This document shows positions 11,196-22,082 of a DNA stretch of 64,000 nucleotides, one piece after another. Position 1 is the stretch's first letter. Each line of letters starts with the position of its first letter. The position numbers were made by a program, and so were the translations under genes. Source of the stretch: Zerene cesonia (Eukaryota > Arthropoda > Insecta > Lepidoptera > Pieridae); contig NC_052125.1 of assembly GCF_012273895.1 (NCBI RefSeq), positions 2,418,001 through 2,482,000 of the forward strand, in the 5' to 3' direction. The notes under the pieces were generated by a model. It ran no database searches. It had not been told where the DNA came from and worked only from the letters and a program-made list of their open reading frames with translations.

Positions 11196-11957
11196 CATTT
11201 TACAATTCTTTCAACAACATTTAACTTTACATTTTCATTCGGCGCGACGTTGCGGTCAAAGAGAATAAATTGTTCCATCGCAGTCGATATTTCGATATAA
11301 ACGCACGGGAAAATCGACTCTACCCCTCAGTGATAGAACTGAAAATAGTTTCTAATAACTGTGAATATATTTCATTGGATTCCCTTATCATATTCCGAGT
11401 CGTGTCATCTTGAAGAGGTGTAAGTCAAGTTTTTACACTTAATTTTCAACTCTATTTCAATGGATTACGGTCAGTTTTGGATTTCCACTCATTGCCGTGA
11501 GGATAGTAGGTTCGAATACGCCTGAGGCGTTATGTACCTCGGTATAGGGACTTTGCGTGATAAATTTTTTATCAGTTTTGATAAAGCAGGAAAAAATAAT
11601 AATGTGGTTTTCTAATTCATGTCTATTTTCATGGGAACGAACTCAACGATATAAAGAAGCTATATTTGGAATATTCTGATGGCTTTTTATGAATTTTAAA
11701 ATTAAAGCATTTCATTTCGAAAAACGAATTCTCGATTGGACGGTATGTTTTTTTTATTTTCGTACTTAATAAGTCCGTGGGTGATTGGAGATTGTTGTCA
11801 TTTGGTACCATTTCAGAATCTAGAGTTTCTAGAATTCTCTAGTACGTAGGTATTTCTCGGTGTCGATGTTGGTGAACCTTTTTTGTGAAAAAGTATTATG
11901 TTTGTATGTATGTATATAGAAGGGTATGTAGATCGGCACGAGTGTGGTATATATTTA
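11196..11957. other. Non-coding stretch without recognised repeats
   Basis: Moderately AT-rich. The 60-codon minus frame at 11629-11811 has no recognisable domain and no splice context. Confidence 0.5.
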
Positions 11958-12170
11958 CTAGCATACCCGGCCACGCGATGCTGCGGCTGAGTAATAATTA
12001 AAAATATTAAGATTATAAATTATTGGGATAATTAATCGAAATAAAAACTATCCCACATCTTAAGTTGGACGAAATTACACATAAAATGCCAAATTTCATC
12101 AAAATCGGTTGAGTTGGTGAAGAGTTCATTGGGAACATACGTCATGGCACTGGATATTTATATATTAAGA
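11958..12170 (-). mobile_element. HelK Helitron-like element
   Basis: The 3' end is at CTAG 11958-11961 and the 5' end TCTTAATATATAAA is at 12170. The inside has TCATCAAAATCGGTTGAGTT and GAAGAGTTCATTGGGAAC. A second, 3'-truncated copy is at 46356-46531. Confidence 0.75.
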
Positions 12171-12290
12171 TATAAACCTTCCTCTTGAATTACTTTATCT
12201 ATTTTAACAAGCCCATCCATTTTCAAGATCTTAGTATACAGACACACAGACGGCGGTTTTGTTTTATACTATGTACATATTATTCTTCAA
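12171..12290 (-). repeat. HelC fragment adjoining HelK
   Basis: 5' part of HelC (TATAAACCTTCCTCTTGAAT to GTTTTATACTATGTA) lying directly against the HelK 5' end. The HelC 3' half is absent. Confidence 0.65.
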
Positions 12291-12753
12291 TATGTACATA
12301 TTTAAGTTAAATAATATAAAAAAATAAATGGAAAAGTAAGAGAGGATTTTGTGTACATTGAAATTATAATGTTTGGATTTAAGCCAGGTGGGTTAGGAAA
12401 ATTAAAACAATATTAATTGAAAAATTCTCTTATTTAATGAATCTAATAAAAATACATAATCATGATACATAACTTTTGTAATAACTTAATATTGTTTATA
12501 ATTTCAATGCCTTATGACAGACAAAAAAAGAACATTACTAGAATATTAAATTTGAAAATAAAACATCTTCAGTGGACAGCAAATTCATCCATTGCAGCAC
12601 AAAAATTGGTCAAGTTCGAGTTGGACTTGAGAAACTAAGGATTCCGTATAAATAAGCTAAAGAGAAACTGCAAAAAATATAAAGTATGACCCATCCAAGT
12701 TATGACTGTACTAACCGTTCCTTACCCTCGATTCATATCACTTGTATGGCAAC
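12291..12753. other. Non-coding stretch, possibly an old transposon
   Basis: AT-rich. From about 12540 to 12753 the sequence resembles the body of a known class of diffuse lepidopteran repeat (GGTCAAGTTCGAGTTGGACT), which the S3 element interrupts. This resemblance is from memory and is weak. Confidence 0.35.
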
Positions 12754-12765
12754 AAAAATGCATCT

Positions 12766-12894
12766 GAGAATTTTTCACGGGGCGGGATTCGAACCCGCGT
12801 TTCTTGCCTAACCGTAGCAACGCCTAGCCTCTCGGCCACCCGTGATCCTGCCACAGTAATCGAATTTCTTCTACTCTTTCGGTTTCATGTGCCT
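12766..12894 (-). mobile_element. S3 tRNA-like element with target duplications
   Basis: Flanked by a 12-bp direct repeat AAAAATGCATCT at 12754-12765 and 12895-12906, so it is a retroposed insertion. On the minus strand a roughly 50-base leader starting AGGCACATGAAACC precedes a 71-base tRNA-like fold at 12845-12775. That fold has a perfect 7-bp acceptor (TCACGGG/CCCGTGA), a D arm GCCGAGAGGCTAGGC, an anticodon-arm-like TTGCT/GGCAA stem and a T arm GCGGG-TTCGAAT-CCCGC. Box A and box B are both present. The anticodon loop lacks T33, so it is not read as a functional tRNA. Confidence 0.8.
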
Positions 12895-12906
12895 AAAAAT
12901 GCATCT

Positions 12907-13339
12907 TCTCAGAATATTTTCAAACTATCACAGCTCTCCAGCATGGTAACAGAGGACAGACATACAGACAGACGGACACCGAAGTCTCAGTAATAAGTTC
13001 CAGCATCCTTAGATTACATAACCCCAAAACAGATCAGTCTCGTTTCTTGGACAGAGTAAATCATGGTCTTAGAAATTATTTAACTTGCTAGATCACTGGC
13101 AACTGTAACTAGATAATTGAGGCATAATTACTATACTAGTTCCAGCCTACGGCTTTCATCTCATATTACCAGTTGAACAAACTTTCCTACTGTCCGATAC
13201 CAATTCATAATTTCAGTTAATGTCCATTAGTTGTTCCTTAAGAAAGGTAGCGTTTGGAAGAATAAAGGGATGTTATAAAGTATAATAGACTATAGACTAT
13301 AGACTTTTGGAAATAAGTATGTATGTTATATATAGATTA
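12907..13339. other. Non-coding with repeat remnant
   Basis: Block GACAGACGGACACCGAAGTC at about 12968-12987 matches the 3' part of a widespread lepidopteran repeat. The rest is unremarkable. Confidence 0.4.
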
Positions 13340-13553
13340 TTAGCTGCGTCCCGCGGTTTCACCCGCGTAATTCCGTATGCCTTAGCAATATCGGGATAAA
13401 AAGTTGCCAATATGTTATTCCAATTGTCCAGCTATCTACGTACCAAATTTCATTGCAATCGATTCAGTAGTTTTTTGCGTGAAAGAGCAACAAACACACA
13501 CACATCCTTACAAACTTTCGAATTTATAATATTAGTAGGATAGGATAGTAGGA
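13340..13553 (-). mobile_element. HelA Helitron-like element, extended 5' end
   Basis: CTAG has become TTAG at 13340. The 5' terminus is multiplied on the far side (AGTAGGA TAGGA TAGTAGGA). Confidence 0.85.
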
Positions 13554-13949
13554 TATCAGGCTTACACATAAAAAAAATCATCCATTCATCAGAACACACA
13601 GACAGACAAGGATAGGAGCAGAAAATGTATGTATTATAAATGAGAACACCCTGTATATCCCGAGATTCAGAGATAGAACATTCAGATGTTTTAAATAGAA
13701 ACATTTTAATAGATTCATAGGAAGCTGTTACAAAATCCAAGTCTGGTTTACCCTTTTTATTCATAATAAGGTATCGCTTAGAGCAAAAATATCATTATAA
13801 TATTCCATTGCCCAAACGGCAGGCGTGGTTTTACTGTAACTCCGGGAGTATGTGATACAGGATGTTCCACTTTGTGCTAAACATGTTTTCTATCTTCAAA
13901 AACAGGTGGTTATTAATTAGATTGTATTTTAATATGTTTTGTATCCTTA
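13554..13949. other. Non-coding stretch
   Basis: The 104-codon minus frame at 13450-13764 starts inside HelA and runs into unique sequence. It shows no domain and is not supported as a gene. Confidence 0.45.
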
Positions 13950-14172
13950 TAACTTTCGACTGGGTGAATCGATTTTCATGATTCTCATTTTATTAAAGTG
14001 ATACCTTCCATTTAAATTTGTTTTGACAATTTGACGGCGGTTTCATTTTTATGTTAAAATGGGTCATATTCGGGACATCAGAAAAATGATTTCACCCAGT
14101 AAATAGTCAGGTTATAAACACAAAAAATGCAGTCGAATTGATAACGTCCTCATTTTTTGAAGTCGGTTGAAA
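13950..14172 (-). repeat. R18 dispersed repeat
   Basis: Minus-strand end reads TTCAACCGACTTCAAAAAAT. Later blocks include AATTGTCAAAACAAATTTAA. Related copies are at 26625-26990 (interrupted by HelA) and 61931-62110. Confidence 0.6.
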
Positions 14173-14427
14173 AAAAAAAACATCTTCATAAATAACACCC
14201 TGTATAACATGTAAGCAGTTACCCGCAGGCTCAGTGCACAGTGTATAATTATCGAACCTTTCGGGGAAGCCGGTCACAGCTACCGACCTTAGATATTGCT
14301 CAGATAATTCTTGGAAACATCCACGTTGTATATCTTGAATGTGTTTATGTTTGAGCTATGATCGCTTGTTAACCGACTTGGAAGACTGAGGTACCAAAAA
14401 TAAATAAATATTAGCACATATTTGTCC

Positions 14428-14495
14428 CCAATACAGGGGCACTGGCCTCTTATGAGTGTACAGGCCATAATCCGCCACGTTAGTCGAGTTTGAGT
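14428..14495 (-). repeat. S1 SINE fragment
   Basis: Short piece around GGCCATAATCCGCCACG. Confidence 0.55.
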
Positions 14496-14526
14496 TCAAA
14501 CTCAAAACTGAAACATTTATTTATTC

Positions 14527-14556
14527 AAAAAGAAAGAAAGAAGGAAAGAAAGAAAA
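14527..14556 (+). repeat. GAAA-rich microsatellite
   Basis: AGAAAGAAAGAAGGAAAG run. It leads into AAAACATTTATTTTGACACA, a repeat block (R6) found again at 48406-48430. Confidence 0.8.
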
Positions 14557-14698
14557 ACATTTATTTTGACACAGACATACACACTCAACAGATCAAACAG
14601 AAAAAACAGAAGCATACAATAAAAAAAAAATAAGTGGAAAAAAAAAATTACACTTAACAATTAGGTGAGGCTGCGTGTGCCAAAAAGGGATGCCACTC

Positions 14699-14850
14699 AG
14701 GAAACCTGAGGCTTAACCCTTAAATTAGACTTCTTCAAGCACTTATGATCTGTAACACAGTTTTAACATTTACCACCGGTTCGGAAAGCAGTTTCTACAA
14801 AGAAGAACTAGTTAGAGACTCTGTAGTTGCTCTTTGTCATTTCTGCCATA
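14699..14850 (+). repeat. R15 LINE 3'-tail fragment
   Basis: Contains TTTAACATTTACCACCGGTT and CTCTGTAGTTGCTCTTT. Related fragments are at 27040, 45195 and 59680-60140. It is read as the tail of a truncated lepidopteran LINE. Confidence 0.6.
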
Positions 14851-15177
14851 CATAAAACATAAAACCTACATAAAACCATGTCAATTCTGTATGGGTAATA
14901 TAAATATATAATATTGAAGTGTCCATAACCGACAACATAACATGGATTTTCGTCTTCCATATATTCATTGTATCTGAATTAATCAATAATTAAATATAGG
15001 TTTAAAATTTAGCATTACTAAACTGTATGAGCACAGATAATATAATAATATACTATCTATGAAGGATACTATTATGTGGTAGATACTTTTATCTATAGGT
15101 GTAACGGATCGCACCCGAGCGGCGGTAAATTTCAAAGAGAGGTTAACGCGACCATAATTCTATACGATGGCCGCGTT
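14851..15177. other. AT-rich non-coding stretch up to gap
   Basis: Nothing recognised. Confidence 0.5.
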
Positions 15178-16177
15178 NNNNNNNNNNNNNNNNNNNNNNN
15201 NNNNNNNNNNNNNNNNNNNNNNNNNNNNNNNNNNNNNNNNNNNNNNNNNNNNNNNNNNNNNNNNNNNNNNNNNNNNNNNNNNNNNNNNNNNNNNNNNNNN
15301 NNNNNNNNNNNNNNNNNNNNNNNNNNNNNNNNNNNNNNNNNNNNNNNNNNNNNNNNNNNNNNNNNNNNNNNNNNNNNNNNNNNNNNNNNNNNNNNNNNNN
15401 NNNNNNNNNNNNNNNNNNNNNNNNNNNNNNNNNNNNNNNNNNNNNNNNNNNNNNNNNNNNNNNNNNNNNNNNNNNNNNNNNNNNNNNNNNNNNNNNNNNN
15501 NNNNNNNNNNNNNNNNNNNNNNNNNNNNNNNNNNNNNNNNNNNNNNNNNNNNNNNNNNNNNNNNNNNNNNNNNNNNNNNNNNNNNNNNNNNNNNNNNNNN
15601 NNNNNNNNNNNNNNNNNNNNNNNNNNNNNNNNNNNNNNNNNNNNNNNNNNNNNNNNNNNNNNNNNNNNNNNNNNNNNNNNNNNNNNNNNNNNNNNNNNNN
15701 NNNNNNNNNNNNNNNNNNNNNNNNNNNNNNNNNNNNNNNNNNNNNNNNNNNNNNNNNNNNNNNNNNNNNNNNNNNNNNNNNNNNNNNNNNNNNNNNNNNN
15801 NNNNNNNNNNNNNNNNNNNNNNNNNNNNNNNNNNNNNNNNNNNNNNNNNNNNNNNNNNNNNNNNNNNNNNNNNNNNNNNNNNNNNNNNNNNNNNNNNNNN
15901 NNNNNNNNNNNNNNNNNNNNNNNNNNNNNNNNNNNNNNNNNNNNNNNNNNNNNNNNNNNNNNNNNNNNNNNNNNNNNNNNNNNNNNNNNNNNNNNNNNNN
16001 NNNNNNNNNNNNNNNNNNNNNNNNNNNNNNNNNNNNNNNNNNNNNNNNNNNNNNNNNNNNNNNNNNNNNNNNNNNNNNNNNNNNNNNNNNNNNNNNNNNN
16101 NNNNNNNNNNNNNNNNNNNNNNNNNNNNNNNNNNNNNNNNNNNNNNNNNNNNNNNNNNNNNNNNNNNNNNNNNNNNN
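15178..16177. other. Assembly gap (1000 N)
   Basis: Exactly 1000 unknown bases, a default scaffold gap size, so the true length is unknown. Reading frames drawn across it are meaningless. Confidence 0.98.
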
Positions 16178-16261
16178 GTTCAAATCTTTAGTAGTGAATA
16201 AACTATAGTGGATATTTGTGTTTTGTTCTTCATTTCTACACAAACTCCATTATATAGGTAA

Positions 16262-16390
16262 TTTTATATGTCATAGTCGGCAATTGAGATGAGTCGTTTG
16301 ATGGTAAGCTCTACCACCGCCCATGGACATTTCTGAATCATGAATAAAAAGTAAAGGGATATAGAAAGGATTGGTGAGGGGATAAAGCAA
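16262..16390 (+). repeat. R5 repeat, partial
   Basis: GTTTGATGGTAAGCTCTACC and ACCGCCCATGGACATTTC mark a diverged copy. Confidence 0.6.
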
Positions 16391-17227
16391 TGTCTGGAAA
16401 GGGTGAGGTATAGAAAATTGAAAATTAAAAAGCCAAGTATCTAAACTTGTGTCTTTTTATTGTAATTACAGTTATCATATCATAGCGCGTGTGTCTTCAG
16501 CTGATTTGTCTCCGGTCGCGTCAGTCGGTCTCACGGACTGTGACGTGACGTGATGCAATAAGGAATGCGCTTGTGTTTACTTGTATGCTGCAACACTGTA
16601 CTCCAAGCCTTCATGCTGTACAGTATCTTCAGGCTAACATCAAGTTTCACCCCCAAAAAATGCAACTGTAATCTGTTAGATTGGATGGAGTCTTTATCAA
16701 GGTAGTTCGCTGAGGTTGAAATTCAGGTAAACAATACAGTTATGAGCTCTTATATGCAGTCAAAGGAAATTATGTTGTGGGCGCTGAGCATCAGTGGGGC
16801 TGCGCTGCCAGCCTCTGTCCCAGCCACGTGAGGACACAAGTCGGCAGCGCCCCGAGACGGATACTTATCCGGACATATTTATAAGCGACCCATTTCTATG
16901 TATCTTCGGTTTTTACAATTTATTATTACATTCATTGTCCCCATTGGTTTAGCTGTTACTACAATGAATTATTCTGAATAAAACAAATAAATTAATCATT
17001 CAAATCATGTTATGCTGCTTATGGGAATGACATGTTTCTGATAGCGTATTAAAAAAGGAGTCCATGTCACTGATAGCGTATTAAATGCTATCTTACACCG
17101 CTCTGTTGCAACGTGAAAGAGAGACAAACACACATTAGCATTATTAAGGAAGGTATTATAAAGATAAAACACATCATCAGCCGAATGACAATTGTAAGGA
17201 GTAAATAGATTTGACTAAATTTTAATT
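16391..17227. other. Low-repeat stretch with CRE/CARE-like sites
   Basis: One of the few stretches free of obvious transposons. It contains TGACGTGACGTGATGCAAT at 16541-16559 and a GC-rich block at about 16780-16860. An open minus frame of about 56 codons at 16531-16698 is discussed under findings. Confidence 0.4.
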
Positions 17228-17741
17228 TACTAGCTGAGTCACGCTACTTCGTCCGCATTTTGTTCCTGCTTTTACATTTCTAAATTTATGAATTTTTTTA
17301 TATAAGCGTGTTCAAATAAACAAACAAACAAACAAATAGTCGTGTAATTATATCTGTATAGATGTTTATTATGTATAGTAATATATAAACTATCTGCATT
17401 CTATTGATAGTAAAAATGTATAACCTACTTAATATATTAATAAATTAAATTTAATTATTTTAAAAATCTTACTTTCTAGTAGATAAATGTGTCTGCACGC
17501 ATTACTCAGAAACAATGAAGCTCTATCTTATTCTATTGAATATTCTTAATTTAGTCAAACTATCAAACCCTTGTCCAATAACAATTAAATGGACAGTATT
17601 TAATACAATAATTTGACGTTCATTTATTACCATTTAAAGCTATTAACACTGCAGGTGTTATAATATAAAATTAAGCCATTGTTTTTATAACTTAATTATT
17701 CTTTATGCTATTTAATTTGTTTAAATAATCGTTGGCCGCCA
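17228..17741. other. AT-rich non-coding stretch
   Basis: Begins with a decayed Helitron-type 3' end (CTAGCTGAGTCACGCTACTTCG). Nothing else recognised. Confidence 0.4.
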
Positions 17742-17875
17742 TGTCAAAGAATAAAGAGTTCGACGATTAGACATCTGTTTAACTACACTTGGCCATGATG
17801 GATTATGGCCTGAACCTCTGATGGAAAGCTCCAGCAGTGGGCACGTCTATGGGCTGATGATGATGATGATGATGA
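17742..17875 (+). repeat. S1 SINE 3' fragment with TGATGA tail
   Basis: CTTGGCCATGATGGATTATGG then GGGCTGATGATGATGATGAT tail. The head is missing. Confidence 0.7.
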
Positions 17876-17966
17876 AATAATAAATGGCATTTTGCTGATG
17901 TTCAAGTTAAGTGTATTGTATGTTTATTTTATTTACCTATTTACCTATTCCTATTCTTTTTAACGC

Positions 17967-18005
17967 ACCCACACACACACACACACACAAACACACACAA
18001 ACACA

Positions 18006-18056
<51 letters not shown>

Positions 18057-18064
18057 ACACACAC
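17967..18064 (+). repeat. (CA)n microsatellite
   Basis: About 98 bases of CA repeats with a few ACAAACAC interruptions. The histidine/threonine-rich frame over it is a product of the repeat. Confidence 0.97.
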
Positions 18065-18231
18065 GGATCCACTCGCGGACAAAATCACAGGAAAAGCGTG
18101 TATGACGTGTAATACTATAGCTTATGCGATATACCGGTATGAAATGGCTAAGTATCATTAAAATGTGCACAGTGATTTTTGCGTGAAAGGGTAACAAATC
18201 CATCATCATACATTTTCTCGTTTATACAGTA

Positions 18232-18355
18232 CTAGCTGTGAACCCCGGCTTCGTCTGTACACATATCACGCAGTGAATATGTAGCTTTCTCATGGCGAAA
18301 GAATTATAGAAATCCGTCGAATAATCTTTTTATTAAAATATTACAGACATGCTTA
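18232..18355 (-). mobile_element. HelH Helitron-like element, truncated
   Basis: 3' end CTAG at 18232 next to CCCCGGCTTCGTCTGTACAC. A fuller relative is at 61070-61240. The HelA-like piece at about 18110-18230 adjoins it. Confidence 0.6.
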
Positions 18356-18789
18356 TAAAAACACAAATGTTTTATATTAGTTTGATGTACACCAGTAAAA
18401 TTAACATTTAACATTTTTTGATAGTGACTTTACAATTATAAACAATCAGCCTCCAGCTTTAAATATTCCGTACCACAGATAACATAAGACTATACTATCG
18501 TACTTTTAAATTCTAATGACGAGCTAAAATACCAAATAGTTCGTATAGCAGTATAGTATTACGTTATCTGTATTAACTAACTGTCTGTACAAATATATAT
18601 GGTGTATACATACAGAAAATCGCATTTATGTCATTAATTTTCACTAAAATTTAAACTGCTTTGAAATGTTGTCAGAACTGGACGAAATTAGAATGAGATC
18701 ACTCGGAAGGCACCAGCTTTCATATAAAAAAACAGTAGCAGTCGTGAGACTGCCGATAGAATTGAAAACGGAACTATTAAGTTGAGAGT
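18356..18789. other. AT-rich non-coding stretch
   Basis: Nothing recognised. Confidence 0.5.
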
Positions 18790-18801
18790 AATTAAAACTA
18801 T

Positions 18802-19114
18802 CATCATCATCAGCCCATATATGTTCCCACTGCTGGGACACAGGCCTCCTATGAGGGTTCAGGCCATAATCCACCACGCTGGCCAAGTGCGGGTTGGCAG
18901 ATGTCACATGTCGTCGAACTTTTAATTCTTGGACATGCCGGTTTCCTCACGATGTTTTCCTTCACCGTTTAAGCAGTGGTGATGTTATCAACATGCGCAG
19001 ATAAATTGAAAAATCAATTTATTTCCTGCACGCTCGCCCGGTCTCGAACCCTGACTTATCGATTTTGAAGTCCGAGGTTCTCACCACTGAGCCACCACTG
19101 CTTTTTTAATATAA
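18802..19114 (-). mobile_element. S1 SINE, full length with 12-bp TSD
   Basis: Complete minus-strand copy from the TGATGA tail to the tRNA-like head. AATTAAAACTAT occurs at 18790-18801 and again at 19115-19126, a clean target-site duplication that fixes the element's limits. Confidence 0.92.
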
Positions 19115-19126
19115 AATTAAAACTAT

Positions 19127-19865
19127 ATGCAAAAATTATATGAAATTTTTTATGTACGCGCACATAATACAGTCAGAAATAGTCGATGTATTAGTGTATA
19201 CGTGTAGACAGGCTACTGCGCGTGTGCTAGTCTGGCTCTCCGTAGCTATAGATACTATTATCATTAGCATGTCGGTGACGCGAACCGAGGATTTTACCCT
19301 CTACCAAAACGCTCAACGCGCCTAAAGAAGTTTTCACTTCAAAAATGTGTGAGCCGTCACGGGACGCCTGGCAGATGTGAAACATCGACATTATTTTGTA
19401 AAATTAATATGCAAAGAATAGACTGTGATAGGAACTAAATATGTCATAATGATAAAATAAAATATTACACCGTACACACTACTGCATATAGACTGTATAT
19501 ATTATACACTATCACTTAGCGTGGCGACGCGTCGCCACGGCATGCGTCGCCACGCCTGAAATCTGTGATACGTGCGGCTATAGATGTTTCACATCAAAAA
19601 CAATTATAAAAATCGGCTCACGCAGTCAAAAGTTCTGTGGTAACAAACATTAAATATATAGTCGTATTGAGAACCTCCTTTTTGCAGTCGGTTCAAAAGT
19701 AAGAGCTACATATCTCCCATATAAATGTATGGGTAACAAACAACTTATTTATAGTTAAAAGTATATCTTAGTCATACATTAACTATATTTGAGCGCTTAA
19801 TTAATTTCCAAGTAAATACCTACATATATTGTCAAAACTCATAGCCTGTCTAAACTATTTTTCAT
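19127..19865. other. Non-coding with GC-rich palindrome
   Basis: Contains the 18-bp perfect palindrome GTGGCGACGCGTCGCCAC at 19521-19538, followed by GCGTCGCCACGC. No gene supported. Confidence 0.5.
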
Positions 19866-20057
19866 TAAACATCACCACTACTTAAAACGATGAAGGAAAA
19901 CATCGTGAGGAAACCGGCATGTCCAAGAATTCAAACTTCGACGACATGCGACATTTGCCAACCCGCACTTGGCCAGCGTGGTGGATTATGGCCTGAACCC
20001 TCATAGCAGGCCTGTGTCCCAGCAGTGGGAACAATATATGGCTGATGATGATGATAG
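19866..20057 (+). repeat. S1 SINE, 5'-truncated
   Basis: Starts within the body (GAAGGAAAACATCGTGAGGA) and runs to the TGATGATGAT tail. Confidence 0.8.
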
Positions 20058-20129
20058 GCATCGGTCAAAACCACTTTTGTTTTTTGCACACGAAACCATA
20101 GATTTGATAAGCAAATAAATTCTTATATA

Positions 20130-20310
20130 CTAGCTGTCTCGACAAACTGTTCCGCCATTTCCTATCATTTAGGGGTATGTAAAATAAAAATGTTCAATTC
20201 TCTGACCTACCCAATACGCACACAAAATTTCGTGAGAATCAATCCAGCCGTTTCGGAGGAGTCTGGTAACTAACATTGTGACACGAGAATTTTATATATA
20301 CAGAGATATA
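20130..20310 (-). mobile_element. HelD Helitron-like element
   Basis: CTAG at 20130 and the ATATATAAAATTCTCGTGTC end at the right. The inside includes TCCAGCCGTTTCGGAGGAGT. Confidence 0.75.
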
Positions 20311-20594
20311 TTTGATTGTCAAATCTCATAACCGGTTAAAACTAACTTTCAAAACCGGTCAAAACTGGTATTGACCGGCTATTAATTTTAACTGTGACTT
20401 ATACAATCCAATTTGCATCAATTTACCACCTTACCGCTAGCCAAATAATGTAAACAGATGGACACGCAAGCTCTATATATTATGTCATAGGATAATTAAT
20501 ATAATGGACGTAAAATTTTGTTTGCTGGATATATGGTGAGGTTTTATCATATAGGTATTACTACAGATGGTGAGCAGGTTCTTATTTTTGTTAT

Positions 20595-20690
20595 AGCGAG
20601 CAACTGACCTGGTGGTTCACCTGATGGTAACCGATCACCGCCCGTGACCAGAGCAGAGGGAGGGCCTCTGCGGATGCGCTATCCGCTTTA
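20595..20690 (+). repeat. R5 repeat, partial
   Basis: CTGGTGGTTCACCTGATGGT and the hairpin CAGAGGGAGGGCCTCTG. Confidence 0.65.
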
Positions 20691-21507
20691 TAGAATCATT
20701 TAATTTTTGCTACAAAAATTAATTATCAGATGAGCCGTTTGATTTTAGTCATAAAAAATGTTAACGAAAGCAGATTATAAATAATACTTAAAAAAACTAA
20801 GGCTATAGCTTAATTATGGAGTTCTATTAAAAAGTTTAGATTTCGTCAATTATTACAGCAAAATAAGTGATTATGACATATATGTACAGATATTATTCAC
20901 AGTAAATGGGTAAATGAAATGAATTATTATATATTTCTTTGTACAGAAGGAATATGCAAAATGTTAAAGCAAACTTAGTTCTTGCTATTCGCTAAGAGAT
21001 GGCGCCACAATTCACAACGTGCGCTAATTAAAACGCACTAAATCATTTTAATTACTCCGCACAGCGCACAAATTGACAAATGCGAATTTTAACAATTAAT
21101 TTTTTTATGCTACCGCGATTCGTTATTGTTATTATGTTATTATAAAATTATACCGAGAATCGTTCGGAAATTAAATAATCGCAAGCAAATTAACACATTA
21201 TTAAGGAATATCTTTTTATTGCGTTAAGTTATTACGTTTATATTATAACAGTGTAATAATGATTTTAAACTGTTCTCACTTGTATATTAAGGCTGTTTGT
21301 TTATATTTTTTCAAAGGAGACTGACAAATAATGTACTAAAATCATTTTAAAAAATAAATCCTCTTGCATTGTGTGTTCAATAAAAATATTTTAAAATTAT
21401 ATCAAATACCACCCCAGCTTATATACACCGCCCCGGCTTTGCCCGTGGTAATAATATAGCCTATAGCACTTAGTAATTACGTGCAAATCTAGCGTGGAAG
21501 AATTTTT
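20691..21507. other. AT-rich non-coding stretch
   Basis: AGATGGCGCC at 20997-21006 is the only notable motif. HelB-like GC remnant at about 21429-21450. Confidence 0.45.
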
Positions 21508-21711
21508 GAAGTGAAACTTCTTTAGAATCGTTGTGATTTCAAACCTGATGCAACGGAAAAACGACAGGTAAGAGACACAAATACAAAAATGTGTAGAATG
21601 AAGCCGGCAAAGAATGAGACAGAAATATACATACTATTTTATTCATTCTTTTGTCGATTTACTGAGGTTCCACTTCTATCGTATGTGAAACGCACACACA
21701 CCTTTTTTATA
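21508..21711 (+). mobile_element. R7 element with GAAGTGAAACTTC ends
   Basis: 169 bp lie between GAAGTGAAACTTC (21508) and a diverged inverted partner (to 21676), followed by about 35 further matched bases with GCACACACACC. The copy at 48471-48671 is the same length and differs at about six of the 169 positions. Confidence 0.75.
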
Positions 21712-21852
21712 GATATACTAGATCCTACCAACTCAAGATGAGTTTTAGTATCTCCACTATAATAGATAGATAGCGTTATTCCCTATAACAAATCACAAAT
21801 TCACAAACTTCCTCTTCATAATGTAAGTTTATTACGTATATATTTTATGATA

Positions 21853-22062
21853 CAGTAGAGTCCCGTGTCCCCCAGTGGGGTATGGGGCAGATGATATACA
21901 TCTGTTTCACTGATCGAATTTCTTTATGGACAAGTAGGTGATCAGCCTTCTGTGTCCTGTTAGACCGAGACATTTTATTTGGTGCCCCACCGGGATTCGA
22001 CCCAGGACCTCTCGGTTCTAAGCTCACGCGCTAAACACTGTACCAAGGAGCGGAGGTTTTAT
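21853..22062 (-). mobile_element. S2 SINE, near full length
   Basis: Minus-strand copy. The tail GGGACACGGGACTC is at the left. The head has box B-like GGTCGAATCCCGG and ends near CTCCTTGGTACAGTG. Confidence 0.85.
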
Positions 22063-22082
22063 GACAAGCCTTATATAATGTT

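Noticed and set aside
12775..12845. Functional tRNA gene
   Set aside because: The fold is good, but the anticodon loop lacks T33, the same unit is repeated with a leader, and it is flanked by a target duplication, so it is treated as a retroposed tRNA-like element.
13450..13764. 104-codon minus frame
   Set aside because: A third of it is HelA; the rest is unremarkable.
15076..16243. Long reading frames of 344-371 codons over the first N block
   Set aside because: Nearly all codons are N; the frames exist only because unknown bases contain no stop.
17911..18209. His/Thr- and Cys/Val-rich frames
   Set aside because: Products of the CA microsatellite read on either strand.
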